A stretch of DNA of 23,920 nucleotides, taken from assembly GCA_039029455.1 (NCBI GenBank), contig JBCCGE010000047.1, forward strand, positions 1 through 23,920. Reading direction: 5' to 3'. A program made the position numbers and the translations under genes. The notes under the pieces are model-generated. The model worked only from the letters and a program-made list of their open reading frames with translations. It had not been told where the DNA came from and did no database searches. This document shows, one piece after another, positions 8,427 through 16,784 of this stretch. How positions within the stretch are numbered: position 1 is the stretch's first letter; each line of letters opens with the position of its first letter. This DNA comes from JBCCGE01 sp039029455 (GTDB lineage Bacteria > Pseudomonadota > Gammaproteobacteria > Arenicellales > Poriferihabitantaceae).

Positions 8427-9653
8427 ATGGGCGCCTACGAATATCAGGCTCTGGACCAGGACGGACGACGCAAAAAAGGCGTTGCCAACGGCGATAACGC
8501 ACGTCAGGTCAGGCAGCAACTTCGGGAACAGGGCCTGGCCCCCATTCGCGTCGATGCGGTTGAAGAACAAAAACCTGCAGAGACCAGCTCGAGACCCCGA
8601 ACCGGTGGAACCCGACGCAAGCTCAACAGCATGGAACTGGCCGTTATCACCCGTCAGTTTTCAACGCTGCTCGGATCGGGACTGACAATCGAAGACTGCC
8701 TCGCCGGTCTGGTCGAACAGGCAGACAGTCACAATATTAAAACGGTACTGAGCGGAGTCAGAGCTCAGGTTCTTGAGGGTCGGTCACTCGCCGACAGTTT
8801 GCGAACTTTTCCACGTGCATTTCCGGAACTGTATACCGCATCGGTATCAGCGGGTGAGCAGACCGGCCATCTTGAAGAAGTTCTCGAACGTCTGGCCGAC
8901 TATACAGAGGCCAAACAGGGACTGCAGCAGCGTATCGGAAATGCGCTGGTTTATCCGGTTCTGCTAACGCTGGTTTCGGTGGCGATCATTGTCGGCCTGA
9001 TGACCTACGTCGTGCCTCAGGTGGTCAGGGTTTTTGAAGATACCGGACAATCATTGCCGGTGCTGACACGCGTGTTGATCACGATCTCCGAATTTCTGCA
9101 GGCCTGGGGGTTGTACCTCCTGTTTGCGATCGTAGTTGCTGCGATTCTGTTTTCGATTATGTTGCGTTACCCGGGGCCGAAGTACGCTTTTCACAAGTTG
9201 ATCCTGTCGATCCCCGGTGTCAGGCGATTGTCCCGAAGCATGAACACGTCACGTATGGCGCGAACGTTGGCTATTTTGATTGGCAGCGGCGTGCCCTTAC
9301 TCTCTGCGATGCGAAGCAGCGCGGACGTGGTTGTCAATCGGGTCATTCGACGCAACCTGCAGGTCGCTGCAGAAGAGGTAGAGCAGGTCGCCAGCCTGAG
9401 CCGTGCGCTGGTGCGTCGAAAAGTTTTTCCGGCCCTTTTTACCCAGATGGTAGCCAGCGGTGAGTCCAGTGGTCGTCTTGACGAGATGCTTGAAAAGTCA
9501 GCCAGCGCATTGGAACGCGAGGCCGAATCCCGAATCTCGGTCGTGGTCAGTCTGTTCGAACCGATGATGATTCTTATTATGGGGGTCGTTGTGCTGGTTA
9601 TTGTGCTGGCTATATTGATGCCGATTTTTGATCTCAATCAACTGATCGCCTGA
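8427..9653 (+). CDS. gspF: Type II secretion inner-membrane platform protein GspF
   Basis: Polytopic inner-membrane protein that sits at the centre of the assembly platform above GspE. The 408-residue length is standard. It starts MGAYEYQALDQDGRRKKG, the characteristic GspF opening. It contains two T2SSF cytoplasmic repeats (about 70-190 and 270-390), each with the E-x-G-x-L-xx-L-x-x-L pattern (GEQTGHLEEVLERLADY; GESSGRLDEMLEKSA). Three hydrophobic spans lie near 170-190, 225-245 and 375-400. The ATG starts 22 bases after the gspE stop. A 109-base gap to gspG follows, longer than the other gsp spacings up to that point. Confidence 0.95.
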   Translation: MGAYEYQALDQDGRRKKGVANGDNARQVRQQLREQGLAPIRVDAVEEQKPAETSSRPRTGGTRRKLNSMELAVITRQFSTLLGSGLTIEDCLAGLVEQADSHNIKTVLSGVRAQVLEGRSLADSLRTFPRAFPELYTASVSAGEQTGHLEEVLERLADYTEAKQGLQQRIGNALVYPVLLTLVSVAIIVGLMTYVVPQVVRVFEDTGQSLPVLTRVLITISEFLQAWGLYLLFAIVVAAILFSIMLRYPGPKYAFHKLILSIPGVRRLSRSMNTSRMARTLAILIGSGVPLLSAMRSSADVVVNRVIRRNLQVAAEEVEQVASLSRALVRRKVFPALFTQMVASGESSGRLDEMLEKSASALEREAESRISVVVSLFEPMMILIMGVVVLVIVLAILMPIFDLNQLIA

Positions 9654-9762
9654 GTCTTTGGGATTTGAATATTTGTTAACGTTATAGACAGACATTCTGT
9701 TGTACCCTTGGGGCCCGCCCGGAAGTAATATCGTTATTCGCTTTACAAATTGATCGTAAACC

Positions 9763-10233
9763 ATGAACCAAAGACAGATAAAAAGGAAACCAAGGCGACT
9801 CACCACCAGACTGTATCCGAGTGCGAACGCCGGCGCCAGGCAACGGGGCTTTACCCTGATTGAGATTATGGTTGTGGTGGTCATCATCGGAATGCTCGCA
9901 ACGCTCATATTGCCGAAGGTTCTGGGGCGCCAGGATCAGGCGTTTCAGGCGAAAGCAAAAGCCGACATTCGCGCGCTGTCCAGTGCGGTTAAGCTCTACA
10001 AGCTCGACAAATTTAAGTATCCCGCCGGGTCAGAAGGATTAAATTCGCTGGTATCTACCGACAAGGGATACATCGACCGTTTGCCTAAAGATCCGTGGGG
10101 CAATGACTATCAGTATCAGTCTCCGGGTCAGAATCTTGAATTTGATATCTGGACAATGGGCGCTGATGGCCAGTCGGGTGGATCGGGCGTAAATCAGGAT
10201 ATCGGAAACTGGAACATGGACGAAGTAAAGTAG
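9763..10233 (+). CDS. gspG: Major pseudopilin GspG
   Basis: Main subunit of the type II secretion pseudopilus, processed and N-methylated by a prepilin peptidase that is not in this window. The cleavage motif RG/FTLIE, with Glu at +5 (residue 34), is followed by the hydrophobic helix IMVVVVIIGMLATLILP. The C-terminal domain ends with the GspG calcium-loop-like segment (WGNDYQYQSPGQNLEFDIW, then GADGQSGGSG, then DIGNW). The basic leader before the cleavage site is 29 residues, compared with fewer than ten in most GspG proteins, and no in-frame start codon inside it would shorten it. The mature part has normal length. gspH follows after 71 bases. Confidence 0.95.
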   Translation: MNQRQIKRKPRRLTTRLYPSANAGARQRGFTLIEIMVVVVIIGMLATLILPKVLGRQDQAFQAKAKADIRALSSAVKLYKLDKFKYPAGSEGLNSLVSTDKGYIDRLPKDPWGNDYQYQSPGQNLEFDIWTMGADGQSGGSGVNQDIGNWNMDEVK

Positions 10234-10304
10234 CGTCCATTCTCTCCTCGCTAACACCGATCCATATCACAGGGTTTCTGCCAATCAGGTTGTAACGTAA
10301 AGCC

Positions 10305-10865
10305 ATGAGAAAACGACCATCAGGATTTACCTTGATAGAGATGATTCTGGCGGTGTTTCTCATTGGATTGACCGCGGTTCTTGTCGTGGTGAACGCAGAA
10401 TACGATCAGGACGACCGAGCCCAACTTGAAGCTGAACGATTTACCGCGCTGGTTCGACATCTACAGGGCGAGAGTATTATTGTCGGGTATCCATTGGGTG
10501 TGAGACTCGAAGCCGTCGACAATCAGTACCGGTTTTATGCGTTGCAGGATCAGTGGCAGCTGCTGACCAGAGATGAAGTTCTGCGGCCGCGCGCGATACC
10601 GGAAGGAGTGATCATGACACTCTCGGTCGCGGCTAAAAAAAATAAAGACGATAAAGTCGATGAGGCGCGCTCCGACGGGGAGGATGATGATTCAGATCAA
10701 AAGCAATCGTCATCAGTATCGACTGAAAACATGATTGTTGTTGAGCCGACCGGTCTGACGACTCAGTTCGTGGCAAATTTTACCGGTGACAGCACGACCT
10801 ATACGATTACGGTTGATACGGATCAAAAGCTGGTGTTGTCAGACAACAAGGGGAACAGGATTTGA
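10305..10865 (+). CDS. gspH: Minor pseudopilin GspH
   Basis: Minor pseudopilin of the type II secretion system. A short leader (MRKRPSG) precedes FTLIE and a hydrophobic helix (residues about 8-30). The rest aligns with the GspH pattern (GYPLGVRLE, YRFYALQDQWQLL, then a C-terminal beta-rich part). Between about 109 and 140 lies a very charged, low-complexity insertion of Lys, Asp, Glu and Ser that looks disordered; it begins at an eight-A run (10635-10642). The protein is 186 residues, near the family norm. Its stop TGA is embedded in the gspI start (TTGA overlap), indicating translational coupling. Identity as H rather than another minor pseudopilin rests on order and the sequence pattern. 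Confidence 0.9.
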   Translation: MRKRPSGFTLIEMILAVFLIGLTAVLVVVNAEYDQDDRAQLEAERFTALVRHLQGESIIVGYPLGVRLEAVDNQYRFYALQDQWQLLTRDEVLRPRAIPEGVIMTLSVAAKKNKDDKVDEARSDGEDDDSDQKQSSSVSTENMIVVEPTGLTTQFVANFTGDSTTYTITVDTDQKLVLSDNKGNRI

Positions 10866-11257
10866 CAGTCGGCTCAGCGCAACAAGGCTTTACTCTGCTC
10901 GAAATTATGGTCGCACTTGCGGTGGCCGCGGTTGGACTGGGTGCCGTGTCCAAGGCAATGATCCAGAATGTCGATGTGGTGCAGCAACTTGAGGAGCGGA
11001 CCCTTGCCGGTTGGGTGGCGAGCAATCGGATGGCTGAATTGCGACTGCTGCGACAGTTTAATTCAGGCGGCACGTCTCGCAGCACAGAGGATATGGGAGG
11101 CCGGGAATGGCGTATTGAAGAAGAGTTTTTCTCAACCAATGATCCCAACATATCCCGGGTCGAAGTTCGGGTATTTGCAAATCGCTCAGACGACTCCGCG
11201 AGCGCGACTGAGATTGGGTTTCTCGGTCGTTATAAGCCCGCAAAGACCGGGAGCTGA
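10862..11257 (+). CDS. gspI: Minor pseudopilin GspI
   Basis: Minor pseudopilin thought to initiate the pseudopilus tip with GspJ and GspK. The leader MTVGSAQQG precedes FTLLEIMVALAVAAVGLGAV, followed by the family's E-x-R-x-x-A-x-W-V-A-x-N-R motif (EERTLAGWVASNRMAELRL) and GREWRIE. The 131-residue length is typical. The start is a TTG four bases inside the gspH end, and the AAGGGG eight bases before it is one of the best ribosome sites in the window, so the TTG start is well supported. gspJ follows after six bases. Confidence 0.94.
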   Translation: MTVGSAQQGFTLLEIMVALAVAAVGLGAVSKAMIQNVDVVQQLEERTLAGWVASNRMAELRLLRQFNSGGTSRSTEDMGGREWRIEEEFFSTNDPNISRVEVRVFANRSDDSASATEIGFLGRYKPAKTGS

Positions 11258-11263
11258 CTGCTC

Positions 11264-11917
11264 GTGCAGATCATCCGTCCCATATCCTGTCGCTCCGGCA
11301 TACCGTGGACAGCTCGGAAGTCGCGCGGGTTTACTCTGATCGAAGTACTGGTTTCTGTGGCCATATTCGCGGTGATCGCGGCCATTAGCTATGCAACACT
11401 CAGTCAGTACATCAACGTGCGTGACAGACTTCAGGACAGTTACAAACGGATTCAGGGACTGCAGCAGAGTCTGACCATTCTGGAACGGGATTTGCGCTAT
11501 TTATCAAATCGAAGCGTGCGCGATGAGTTTGGAGACAATGAACGCCCATTCATAGTGGACAATGAGTTTGGACTGGATGGCGAGTTGATTCGATTTACTA
11601 TGGCTGAGCCGGATTTTGAAAACACCGGTTTGGCGAAATTGCGGCGCGTGGTGTGGCGTCTGGAAGACGGTGACCTTTATCGTGAGGTCTGGTCTGCCCT
11701 GGATCGGGACCAGGACGCTGAGCTGGCCAGTCTCGTTGTGATGGAGCAGGTGGATTCGGTGCTTATCGATGCATTTGAATGGAACGATATTCAGGGGGTT
11801 CGCCGAATGGACCGAAGTGCCATCAGCGGAAATGTGCCCTATGGTCTTGAACTGATCATCACCCTCGACAATGACCAGGAATTTCGACGGGTGTTCGACC
11901 TTGCCAATGGCAGCTAG
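11264..11917 (+). CDS. gspJ: Minor pseudopilin GspJ
   Basis: Minor pseudopilin that partners GspI and GspK at the tip. The sequence KSRG/FTLIEVLVSVAIFAVIAAISY gives the prepilin site and helix. It is followed by the GspJ landmark LQQSLTILERDLRYLSNR (the 'ERDL' motif) and a later GELIRFT and LRRVVWRLEDGDLYREVW. The GTG start at 11264 has GGGAG ten bases upstream and gives a 22-residue leader, longer than usual. The 217-residue length is normal. The gene ends inside the start of gspK (11-base overlap), so these two are probably translated together. Confidence 0.93.
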   Translation: MQIIRPISCRSGIPWTARKSRGFTLIEVLVSVAIFAVIAAISYATLSQYINVRDRLQDSYKRIQGLQQSLTILERDLRYLSNRSVRDEFGDNERPFIVDNEFGLDGELIRFTMAEPDFENTGLAKLRRVVWRLEDGDLYREVWSALDRDQDAELASLVVMEQVDSVLIDAFEWNDIQGVRRMDRSAISGNVPYGLELIITLDNDQEFRRVFDLANGS

Positions 11918-13094
11918 ACCGTCAGCCGGTGATGCCGAGGCGCGCGGGGTTGCGCTGCTTTCCGTAATGCTGATGCTGGCGCTTCTGGCTACGCTGCTGA
12001 TTTATACCGCCGATATCGAGGATATGAATATCCGTCGACTGTCCAATATTCGCCAGGCCGAACAGGGATTTCAGGTTACTATGGGTGGCGAGCAATGGGG
12101 CATCAAAATTCTGGAGAAGGATCTGGTTCTCGATATTCAGGCCGGCAACGAAGCCTTTGACCATCCGTCGGAAGACTGGGGGAATCTCGGCGGCGCAGTG
12201 GACGTTGAAGGCACCGAAACTGTCATGCTGGTCTCGGTAGAAGATGCTCAGGGACGCATCAACCTCAACAATTTGATCCAACCGTATCTGACCGAATCCC
12301 AGCGCAGTCAGGTTGAGCAACAATTGGCTGAATTGCGGGCCAATCCCGATGGAGTTGACGAAATTGCAGTCAGCGATCTTGAGGATCAGTTGCAGCAGAT
12401 TTACTGGTACACCGTGTTCAGAAATCTGCTGGTCAATCTCGAGCTTGAGCCGGAACTGGCGGATGTGGTGGCTGACTGGGTGGATTCGGACAGCAACACC
12501 AGAGGCACGACGGGGGCAGAAGATCTCTACTACCAGGGACTGGAAGAACCCTACCGCGCGGCCAATCGGCAGTTTCAAAGCACCGCTGAGCTATCGTTGC
12601 TGAAAGACTTTACGCCGGAAGTGATTCAGTCACTGGCGCCATACGTGACGGCGATCCCTGTCTCGGGTCCGCGAAACCTGACCCGACTCAACGTCAATAC
12701 CGCGCCGGCGCAGGTTCTGGCGGCAATGGTGGCGGCAAACCCACGATTGGCCGAGGTGCTGAATCCACTACTGGAGAGCCGCGCCGTGCAGCCGTATTCC
12801 GTGCTTACAAATTTTATCAACGCTTTGGGTAGTCAGCTCGGCGCCTCTTTGCCGGCGCAGCTGGTGAGGTTGCTCGATACCCGAAGCGACTACTACTTCA
12901 CCTACGTCTGTGCTGAAACCGATAAGGTCAAGCTCAGTCAGCGCAGTCTGATGTTTAAAAACAGAGCGCAGGAGAACGTCAAGGTGCTGAGCCGCGAACG
13001 CTATTTCGGTTGTCCCGGACTACAGGCTGGCACAGCAGATGCTGAAAGCGATGAAGAAGATAGCAACGACGCGGCAGAGTCCGGTGAGAGCTGA
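11907..13094 (+). CDS. gspK: Minor pseudopilin GspK
   Basis: Largest minor pseudopilin, which caps the pseudopilus tip. I place the start at the ATG at 11907 (MAARPSAGDAEARG/VALLSVML), because this gives a normal leader and overlaps the gspJ stop; a longer frame begins at 11871 but would bury the prepilin signal. Glu at +5 is absent, as is usual for GspK. Family motifs include the N-terminal half with EDAQGRINLNNL, then ADVVADWVDSD and the LNVNTAPAQVLAAM helix-hairpin-like motif. A C-terminal Cys pair (YVCAETD and FGCPGL) fits the family disulfide. The last 25 residues form an acidic Asp/Glu/Ser tail. The protein is 395 residues. Confidence 0.92.
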   Translation: MAARPSAGDAEARGVALLSVMLMLALLATLLIYTADIEDMNIRRLSNIRQAEQGFQVTMGGEQWGIKILEKDLVLDIQAGNEAFDHPSEDWGNLGGAVDVEGTETVMLVSVEDAQGRINLNNLIQPYLTESQRSQVEQQLAELRANPDGVDEIAVSDLEDQLQQIYWYTVFRNLLVNLELEPELADVVADWVDSDSNTRGTTGAEDLYYQGLEEPYRAANRQFQSTAELSLLKDFTPEVIQSLAPYVTAIPVSGPRNLTRLNVNTAPAQVLAAMVAANPRLAEVLNPLLESRAVQPYSVLTNFINALGSQLGASLPAQLVRLLDTRSDYYFTYVCAETDKVKLSQRSLMFKNRAQENVKVLSRERYFGCPGLQAGTADAESDEEDSNDAAESGES

Positions 13095-13160
13095 TGGCTT
13101 TTAACGTGGTTACATCGCCAAAATTCGCCCGCCAGGCTCTCACCCGTTGTTCAAATCGGT

Positions 13161-13184
13161 TACGATTGACCATAGCAAATCGTA
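13161..13184 (+). repeat. Inverted repeat just upstream of gspL
   Basis: TACGATT (13161-13167) and AATCGTA (13178-13184) form a perfect seven-pair stem around a ten-base loop, 27 bases before the gspL start in the 116-base gspK-gspL gap. No T tract follows. It could be an mRNA hairpin or a protein-binding palindrome. Confidence 0.45.
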
Positions 13185-13210
13185 GTACCTGATGATCTGA
13201 TTCCCTCTAT

Positions 13211-14401
13211 ATGCGACTTTATATCTCACTCGAAAAACCTTACCACTGGGCGACAGTGGATCGCAAAAGCGGTCTGGTCGATCGGGGCGAGGCCGCTGAG
13301 CTGGATCAGTTTCGGCCGCCGGCGAAAGTCGAGGAGATCGTGGGCGTCGCTCCGGGAGAATTCGTGACCGTTCGCTCCGCAGAAGTGCCCGGAAAGCGAA
13401 TCAACAATGTACAGTCTGCTCTGCCTTACGCACTGGAGGAGAGCCTGACCGAGGACGTCGATGATCTGCATTTCGCGCTGCTCGACTGGGAACCGGAGAA
13501 GCCGGCTAAAGCAGCCATTGTTTCTCGCCAGCAGCTCAAGTCCTGGATTGAACATTTCAGACTACACGGTATGACCCTCGACCATGTTGTTCCGGATTAC
13601 TTTTTGTTGCCGCTGCACCCGAAAGGTGCGCTGACGGTGGCATTAACGCCGGACAATCGAGTGCTGGTGCGTGAAAGTCGCTTTGACGGTTATTCCATGG
13701 AACCGGATTTGTTTGAGGTCTGGTGGAATGGCCTCGAAAATCGTCAACAGCAGGCCATTGCCAGTAACAATCTGCCGTTGGCACGAAACCTGATTGGCGC
13801 TGGTGGTGAAGACGTTTCACACTGGGAAATCGGCGACTCATTCCCGAAATGGCTGGGTAATTCTGCGGAGTATGGCGACGCCGCTTCGATGTCCCTGTTA
13901 ACCGGAAACTTCCTGCCGCGTCATCGCCGGCAGCGGAATTCACCGATAAAGGCTGCCGCCGTGATTGGACTGGTGGCTTTTCTTGGGTACTGGGGATACT
14001 CGATCTACGAGTACAACAAGCTCAGACTTGAAGAACGTCAGCTCGAACGCGAGATGGCGCAGCTTTTTGTACAAACATTTCCCGGAGAGGAGTATCTGTA
14101 TCAACCGCGCCGACAGGTTGAAGGTCTGTTAAATCGCGCCCGTACGGGCAGCAGCGCGGGCACCGACTTCCAGCTGTTCATGGAAGCTGTCCGCCGCGTT
14201 ACGCCTGCTTTCAACGCGACCGTAAATGAAATCGGTTTTCGTGATGAGTCCATGGTGGTGCTGTGCACCGTGTCCGATCTTTCCACCCTCGACCGCATCC
14301 GCCAGGCTTTTGACAAGCTCGATGGGGTGACCGCTGAACTGTTGTCGTCCGGTGCCCGCGACAATCAGATTACCGGTCGATTTCGACTGAGAAAAGCGTA
14401 A
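13211..14401 (+). CDS. gspL: Type II secretion assembly protein GspL
   Basis: Bitopic inner-membrane protein that links the GspE ATPase to GspM. The cytoplasmic part (1 to about 240) has the actin-like fold pattern of GspL, with the landmark SALPYALEESLTEDVDDLHF and a weakly conserved remainder. A single membrane span lies at about 246-267. A periplasmic ferredoxin-like domain occupies the C-terminus (GTDFQLFMEAVRRVTPAF, then RIRQAFDKLDG). The 396-residue length is standard. It starts with ATG after the largest gap in the downstream half of the cluster, so a separate promoter or processing site before it is possible, but I see no convincing one. gspM follows after 19 bases. Confidence 0.92.
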   Translation: MRLYISLEKPYHWATVDRKSGLVDRGEAAELDQFRPPAKVEEIVGVAPGEFVTVRSAEVPGKRINNVQSALPYALEESLTEDVDDLHFALLDWEPEKPAKAAIVSRQQLKSWIEHFRLHGMTLDHVVPDYFLLPLHPKGALTVALTPDNRVLVRESRFDGYSMEPDLFEVWWNGLENRQQQAIASNNLPLARNLIGAGGEDVSHWEIGDSFPKWLGNSAEYGDAASMSLLTGNFLPRHRRQRNSPIKAAAVIGLVAFLGYWGYSIYEYNKLRLEERQLEREMAQLFVQTFPGEEYLYQPRRQVEGLLNRARTGSSAGTDFQLFMEAVRRVTPAFNATVNEIGFRDESMVVLCTVSDLSTLDRIRQAFDKLDGVTAELLSSGARDNQITGRFRLRKA

Positions 14402-14420
14402 TGGTCTCAGCAACTGCGAC

Positions 14421-14924
14421 ATGCCGGCAACGGGCGATGTTTTTCTTCTGGAACCCGCAGTGAAGTTCTGGCAAACCCTGAGTGCACGGGAGAAGTGGAT
14501 TATCAAGCTGGGTTTTCCGCTGGTGCTGGCCCTGGTATTCTATTTTTATTATTGGGAGCCGAATCTCAGGAAGCTGGAAAACCTGCGACTTGCCGTGCCC
14601 CAGCAGCGCGCCACACTGGCCTGGATGGAGCATGAAATCAATCAGGCAGGGCCATATCTCACCAAACCTGCAAAGGAAAAAGACTCGCGTCCGATTCTGA
14701 CTCTGATTGAGCGTTCTGCCACCAAGTCCGGTATCAAGAACGCGCTCGAACGGGTACAACCGGGCACCAATGGTGAAGTCAAACTCTGGTTTCAGGACGC
14801 GAATGCCGACCAGTGGTTCAAAATGGTGGACTTTTTCACATCCTATGGAATCAGCATCGAAGCGGCAACAATCACCCGCGCCGACCCGGGTTTTGTAACC
14901 GCCCGACTCACGGTCAAACAATAA
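14421..14924 (+). CDS. gspM: Type II secretion assembly protein GspM
   Basis: Small bitopic inner-membrane protein that binds GspL. It shows the GspM pattern: FWQTLSAREKW, a membrane span at about 27-45, then YYWEPNLRKLENLR and a periplasmic domain of about 110 residues. The start is uncertain. The ATG at 14421 gives 167 residues. A GTG at 14460 gives MKFWQTLSAREKW, which matches the usual short GspM N-terminus and has GGAA nearby. Neither has a strong ribosome site. There is no gspN after it; recJ begins 16 bases later, so recJ may be carried on the secretion transcript. Confidence 0.9.
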   Translation: MPATGDVFLLEPAVKFWQTLSAREKWIIKLGFPLVLALVFYFYYWEPNLRKLENLRLAVPQQRATLAWMEHEINQAGPYLTKPAKEKDSRPILTLIERSATKSGIKNALERVQPGTNGEVKLWFQDANADQWFKMVDFFTSYGISIEAATITRADPGFVTARLTVKQ

Positions 14925-14940
14925 GTCGTATCGGATTTCC

Positions 14941-16683
14941 TTGAAAACAATTAAGCGGCGACATGCGTTGGTCGACCCGGATGATTCGGATGTGGACGTG
15001 CATCCGCTGGTTAGCCGGTTATTTGCAAACCGGGGAGTTCAGCCCCGAACTGAGATGGACTATTCGCTGGCTTCTCTCATTGCGCCGACGCAGCTTAAGG
15101 ATATCGATCGGGCCGCACAGCGATTGGTCGACGCAATAACAAAACAGCAACGTGTACTGGTTATCGGGGATTACGATACCGACGGAGCAACGGCCACAGC
15201 GCTGGCGATAACCGCACTGCGTGCAATGGGCCTGCAAACGGTCGACTATCTGGTGCCGAACCGATTCGATTTTGGCTACGGCCTGAGTAAAGGAATCGCT
15301 GAAGTTGCGCTGACCGTGCCGTTTGGAGAACAACCTGATCTGGTGATCACGGTCGACAACGGAATTGCCAGTATTGATGGTGTCGATCTGCTGAATGATC
15401 ACGGCATTGATGTGGTGGTTACGGATCACCATCTGCCCGGGGAGGAGTTGCCGCAGGCCTATGCGATTGTGAATCCCAATCAGCCCGGCTGTGAGTTCGC
15501 CAGTAAGTCCATTGCAGGGGTTGGCGTTATTTTCTATTTGATGATGCAGCTGAGAAGTCTGCTGGAGCGTGAGCACTGGTTTGCCGGTCAGGGTCTGAAA
15601 CCGCCAAGGCTTGCAGATTATCTGGATCTTGTGGCGCTGGGCACCGTGACGGATATGGTGCCACTGGATCGCAACAACCGGATTCTGGTTGCTCAGGGCA
15701 TCGCCAGGATTCGTCGAGGCAACTGCCGACCGGGTATCGCGGCAATCATGTCGCTATGCAACCGGGATCTGAGCAAATGCCGTACGGGAGATTTTGGCTT
15801 TCAGATTGGACCACGACTCAACGCAGCCGGTCGTCTGGACGACATCTCCAACGGCATCGAATGCCTTTTGACCTCAGATAAAGACGCTGCACAAAACCTG
15901 GCCGAACAGCTCGATGCCATTAATCGACAGCGCAAGGAAATTGAAAGCAGTATGCAGCGTCAGGCCAACGAGATTGTTGGGTCTTTTAGTATCGACAGCG
16001 CAGTGAATCGTCGACAGGGCTATTGTCTGTTCCATCCCGATTGGCATCAGGGTGTGACCGGTCTGGTAGCCTCCCGAATCAAGGAACAGACCCATGCTCC
16101 GGTGATTGCGCTGGCGCCGGCCGAAAACGGTTTGCTGACCGGGTCTGCACGATCCGTGAGCGGTCTGCATATCCGCGATCTGCTGGCTGAAATAGACCGT
16201 GAGTTTCCCGGACTAATGGATCGATTTGGCGGTCATGCTATGGCGGCTGGTCTGACCATCCAGTCGTCGAATCTGGACCGGTTTGACACGGCATTTGTGG
16301 CTGCAAGTGCGAAGGTTCTGGCTGAACTGCCTGCAGATGCACAGATCGAGAGCGACGGTGAGCTGCAGGGAGACTGGTATACGAAAGAAGTTGCCGAAAT
16401 GGTTGCCGACGCGGCGCCGTGGGGGCAGCGTTTTCCGGAGCCGGTTTTTGATGATGAATTCGATGTCCTTGACTACCGAATTGTCGGAGAACAACACTTA
16501 AAGCTGACCTTATCCAACGGCAAACTGCCAGCACCCGTCGATGCGATCAAATTCAGATACCTTTCATATGGAGACACCGCACCGCGACTGCAACGGATTG
16601 CTGCAGCTTTTCGAATTGATGTGAATACATTTCGAGGGGTTAGCAACCTGCAGCTGCTGATCGAGCACATGGCCCCGATATGA
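14941..16683 (+). CDS. recJ: Single-stranded-DNA-specific exonuclease RecJ
   Basis: 5'-to-3' single-strand DNA exonuclease used in RecF-pathway recombination and mismatch repair. The DHH-family motifs are intact: DYDTDG (77-82), DNG (139-141), TDHHLPG with the DHH at 162-164, and GTVTDMVPL. In the DHHA1 domain the motif GGHAMAAG lies at 430-437, preceded by SARSVSGLHIRD. The C-terminal OB-fold (about 460-575, DEFDVLDYRIVGEQHLKLTL) is complete. The 580 residues match the bacterial norm. The start is TTG preceded by GGAtttcc, a weak site; it is in register with family N-termini (K-RR). recJ is unrelated to secretion, and its position next to gspM is probably only proximity. Confidence 0.95.
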   Translation: MKTIKRRHALVDPDDSDVDVHPLVSRLFANRGVQPRTEMDYSLASLIAPTQLKDIDRAAQRLVDAITKQQRVLVIGDYDTDGATATALAITALRAMGLQTVDYLVPNRFDFGYGLSKGIAEVALTVPFGEQPDLVITVDNGIASIDGVDLLNDHGIDVVVTDHHLPGEELPQAYAIVNPNQPGCEFASKSIAGVGVIFYLMMQLRSLLEREHWFAGQGLKPPRLADYLDLVALGTVTDMVPLDRNNRILVAQGIARIRRGNCRPGIAAIMSLCNRDLSKCRTGDFGFQIGPRLNAAGRLDDISNGIECLLTSDKDAAQNLAEQLDAINRQRKEIESSMQRQANEIVGSFSIDSAVNRRQGYCLFHPDWHQGVTGLVASRIKEQTHAPVIALAPAENGLLTGSARSVSGLHIRDLLAEIDREFPGLMDRFGGHAMAAGLTIQSSNLDRFDTAFVAASAKVLAELPADAQIESDGELQGDWYTKEVAEMVADAAPWGQRFPEPVFDDEFDVLDYRIVGEQHLKLTLSNGKLPAPVDAIKFRYLSYGDTAPRLQRIAAAFRIDVNTFRGVSNLQLLIEHMAPI

Positions 16684-16739
16684 CGATTGTCGCGAGTTAC
16701 AGCAATACACGGGTCCGATCCACTTGGGTGAGAGTGCCC

Positions 16740-16769
16740 TTGGGATCAGGCGTGGTGTTGTGGGATAAT
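16740..16769 (+). promoter_or_regulatory. Candidate sigma-70 promoter for rpoE
   Basis: TTGGGA (16740-16745) and GATAAT (16764-16769) with an 18-base spacer lie about 95 bases before rpoE, in the 181-base gap after recJ. The spacing resembles the candidate hom promoter. I see no GGAACTT-type sigma-E promoter in this gap, so autoregulation at this site is not evident. Confidence 0.4.
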
Positions 16770-16784
16770 CCGGCCACCCCGATG

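Noticed and set aside
9654..9762. Promoter in the gspF-gspG gap
   Set aside because: The gap is AT-rich with TTGAAT and TATAGA, but the spacer is only about 12 bases and no other pair fits.
11922..12578. 218-codon minus-strand frame inside gspK
   Set aside because: It is antisense to a well-supported pseudopilin gene and shows no family resemblance.
4472..14924. Type IV pilus or MSHA cluster as an alternative to type II secretion
   Set aside because: GspE has the tetracysteine and N-terminal GspL-binding domain, and GspK, GspL and GspM with a multi-N-domain secretin are specific to type II secretion.
15019..15576. 185-codon minus-strand frame inside recJ
   Set aside because: It is antisense to the conserved DHH region and has no domain.
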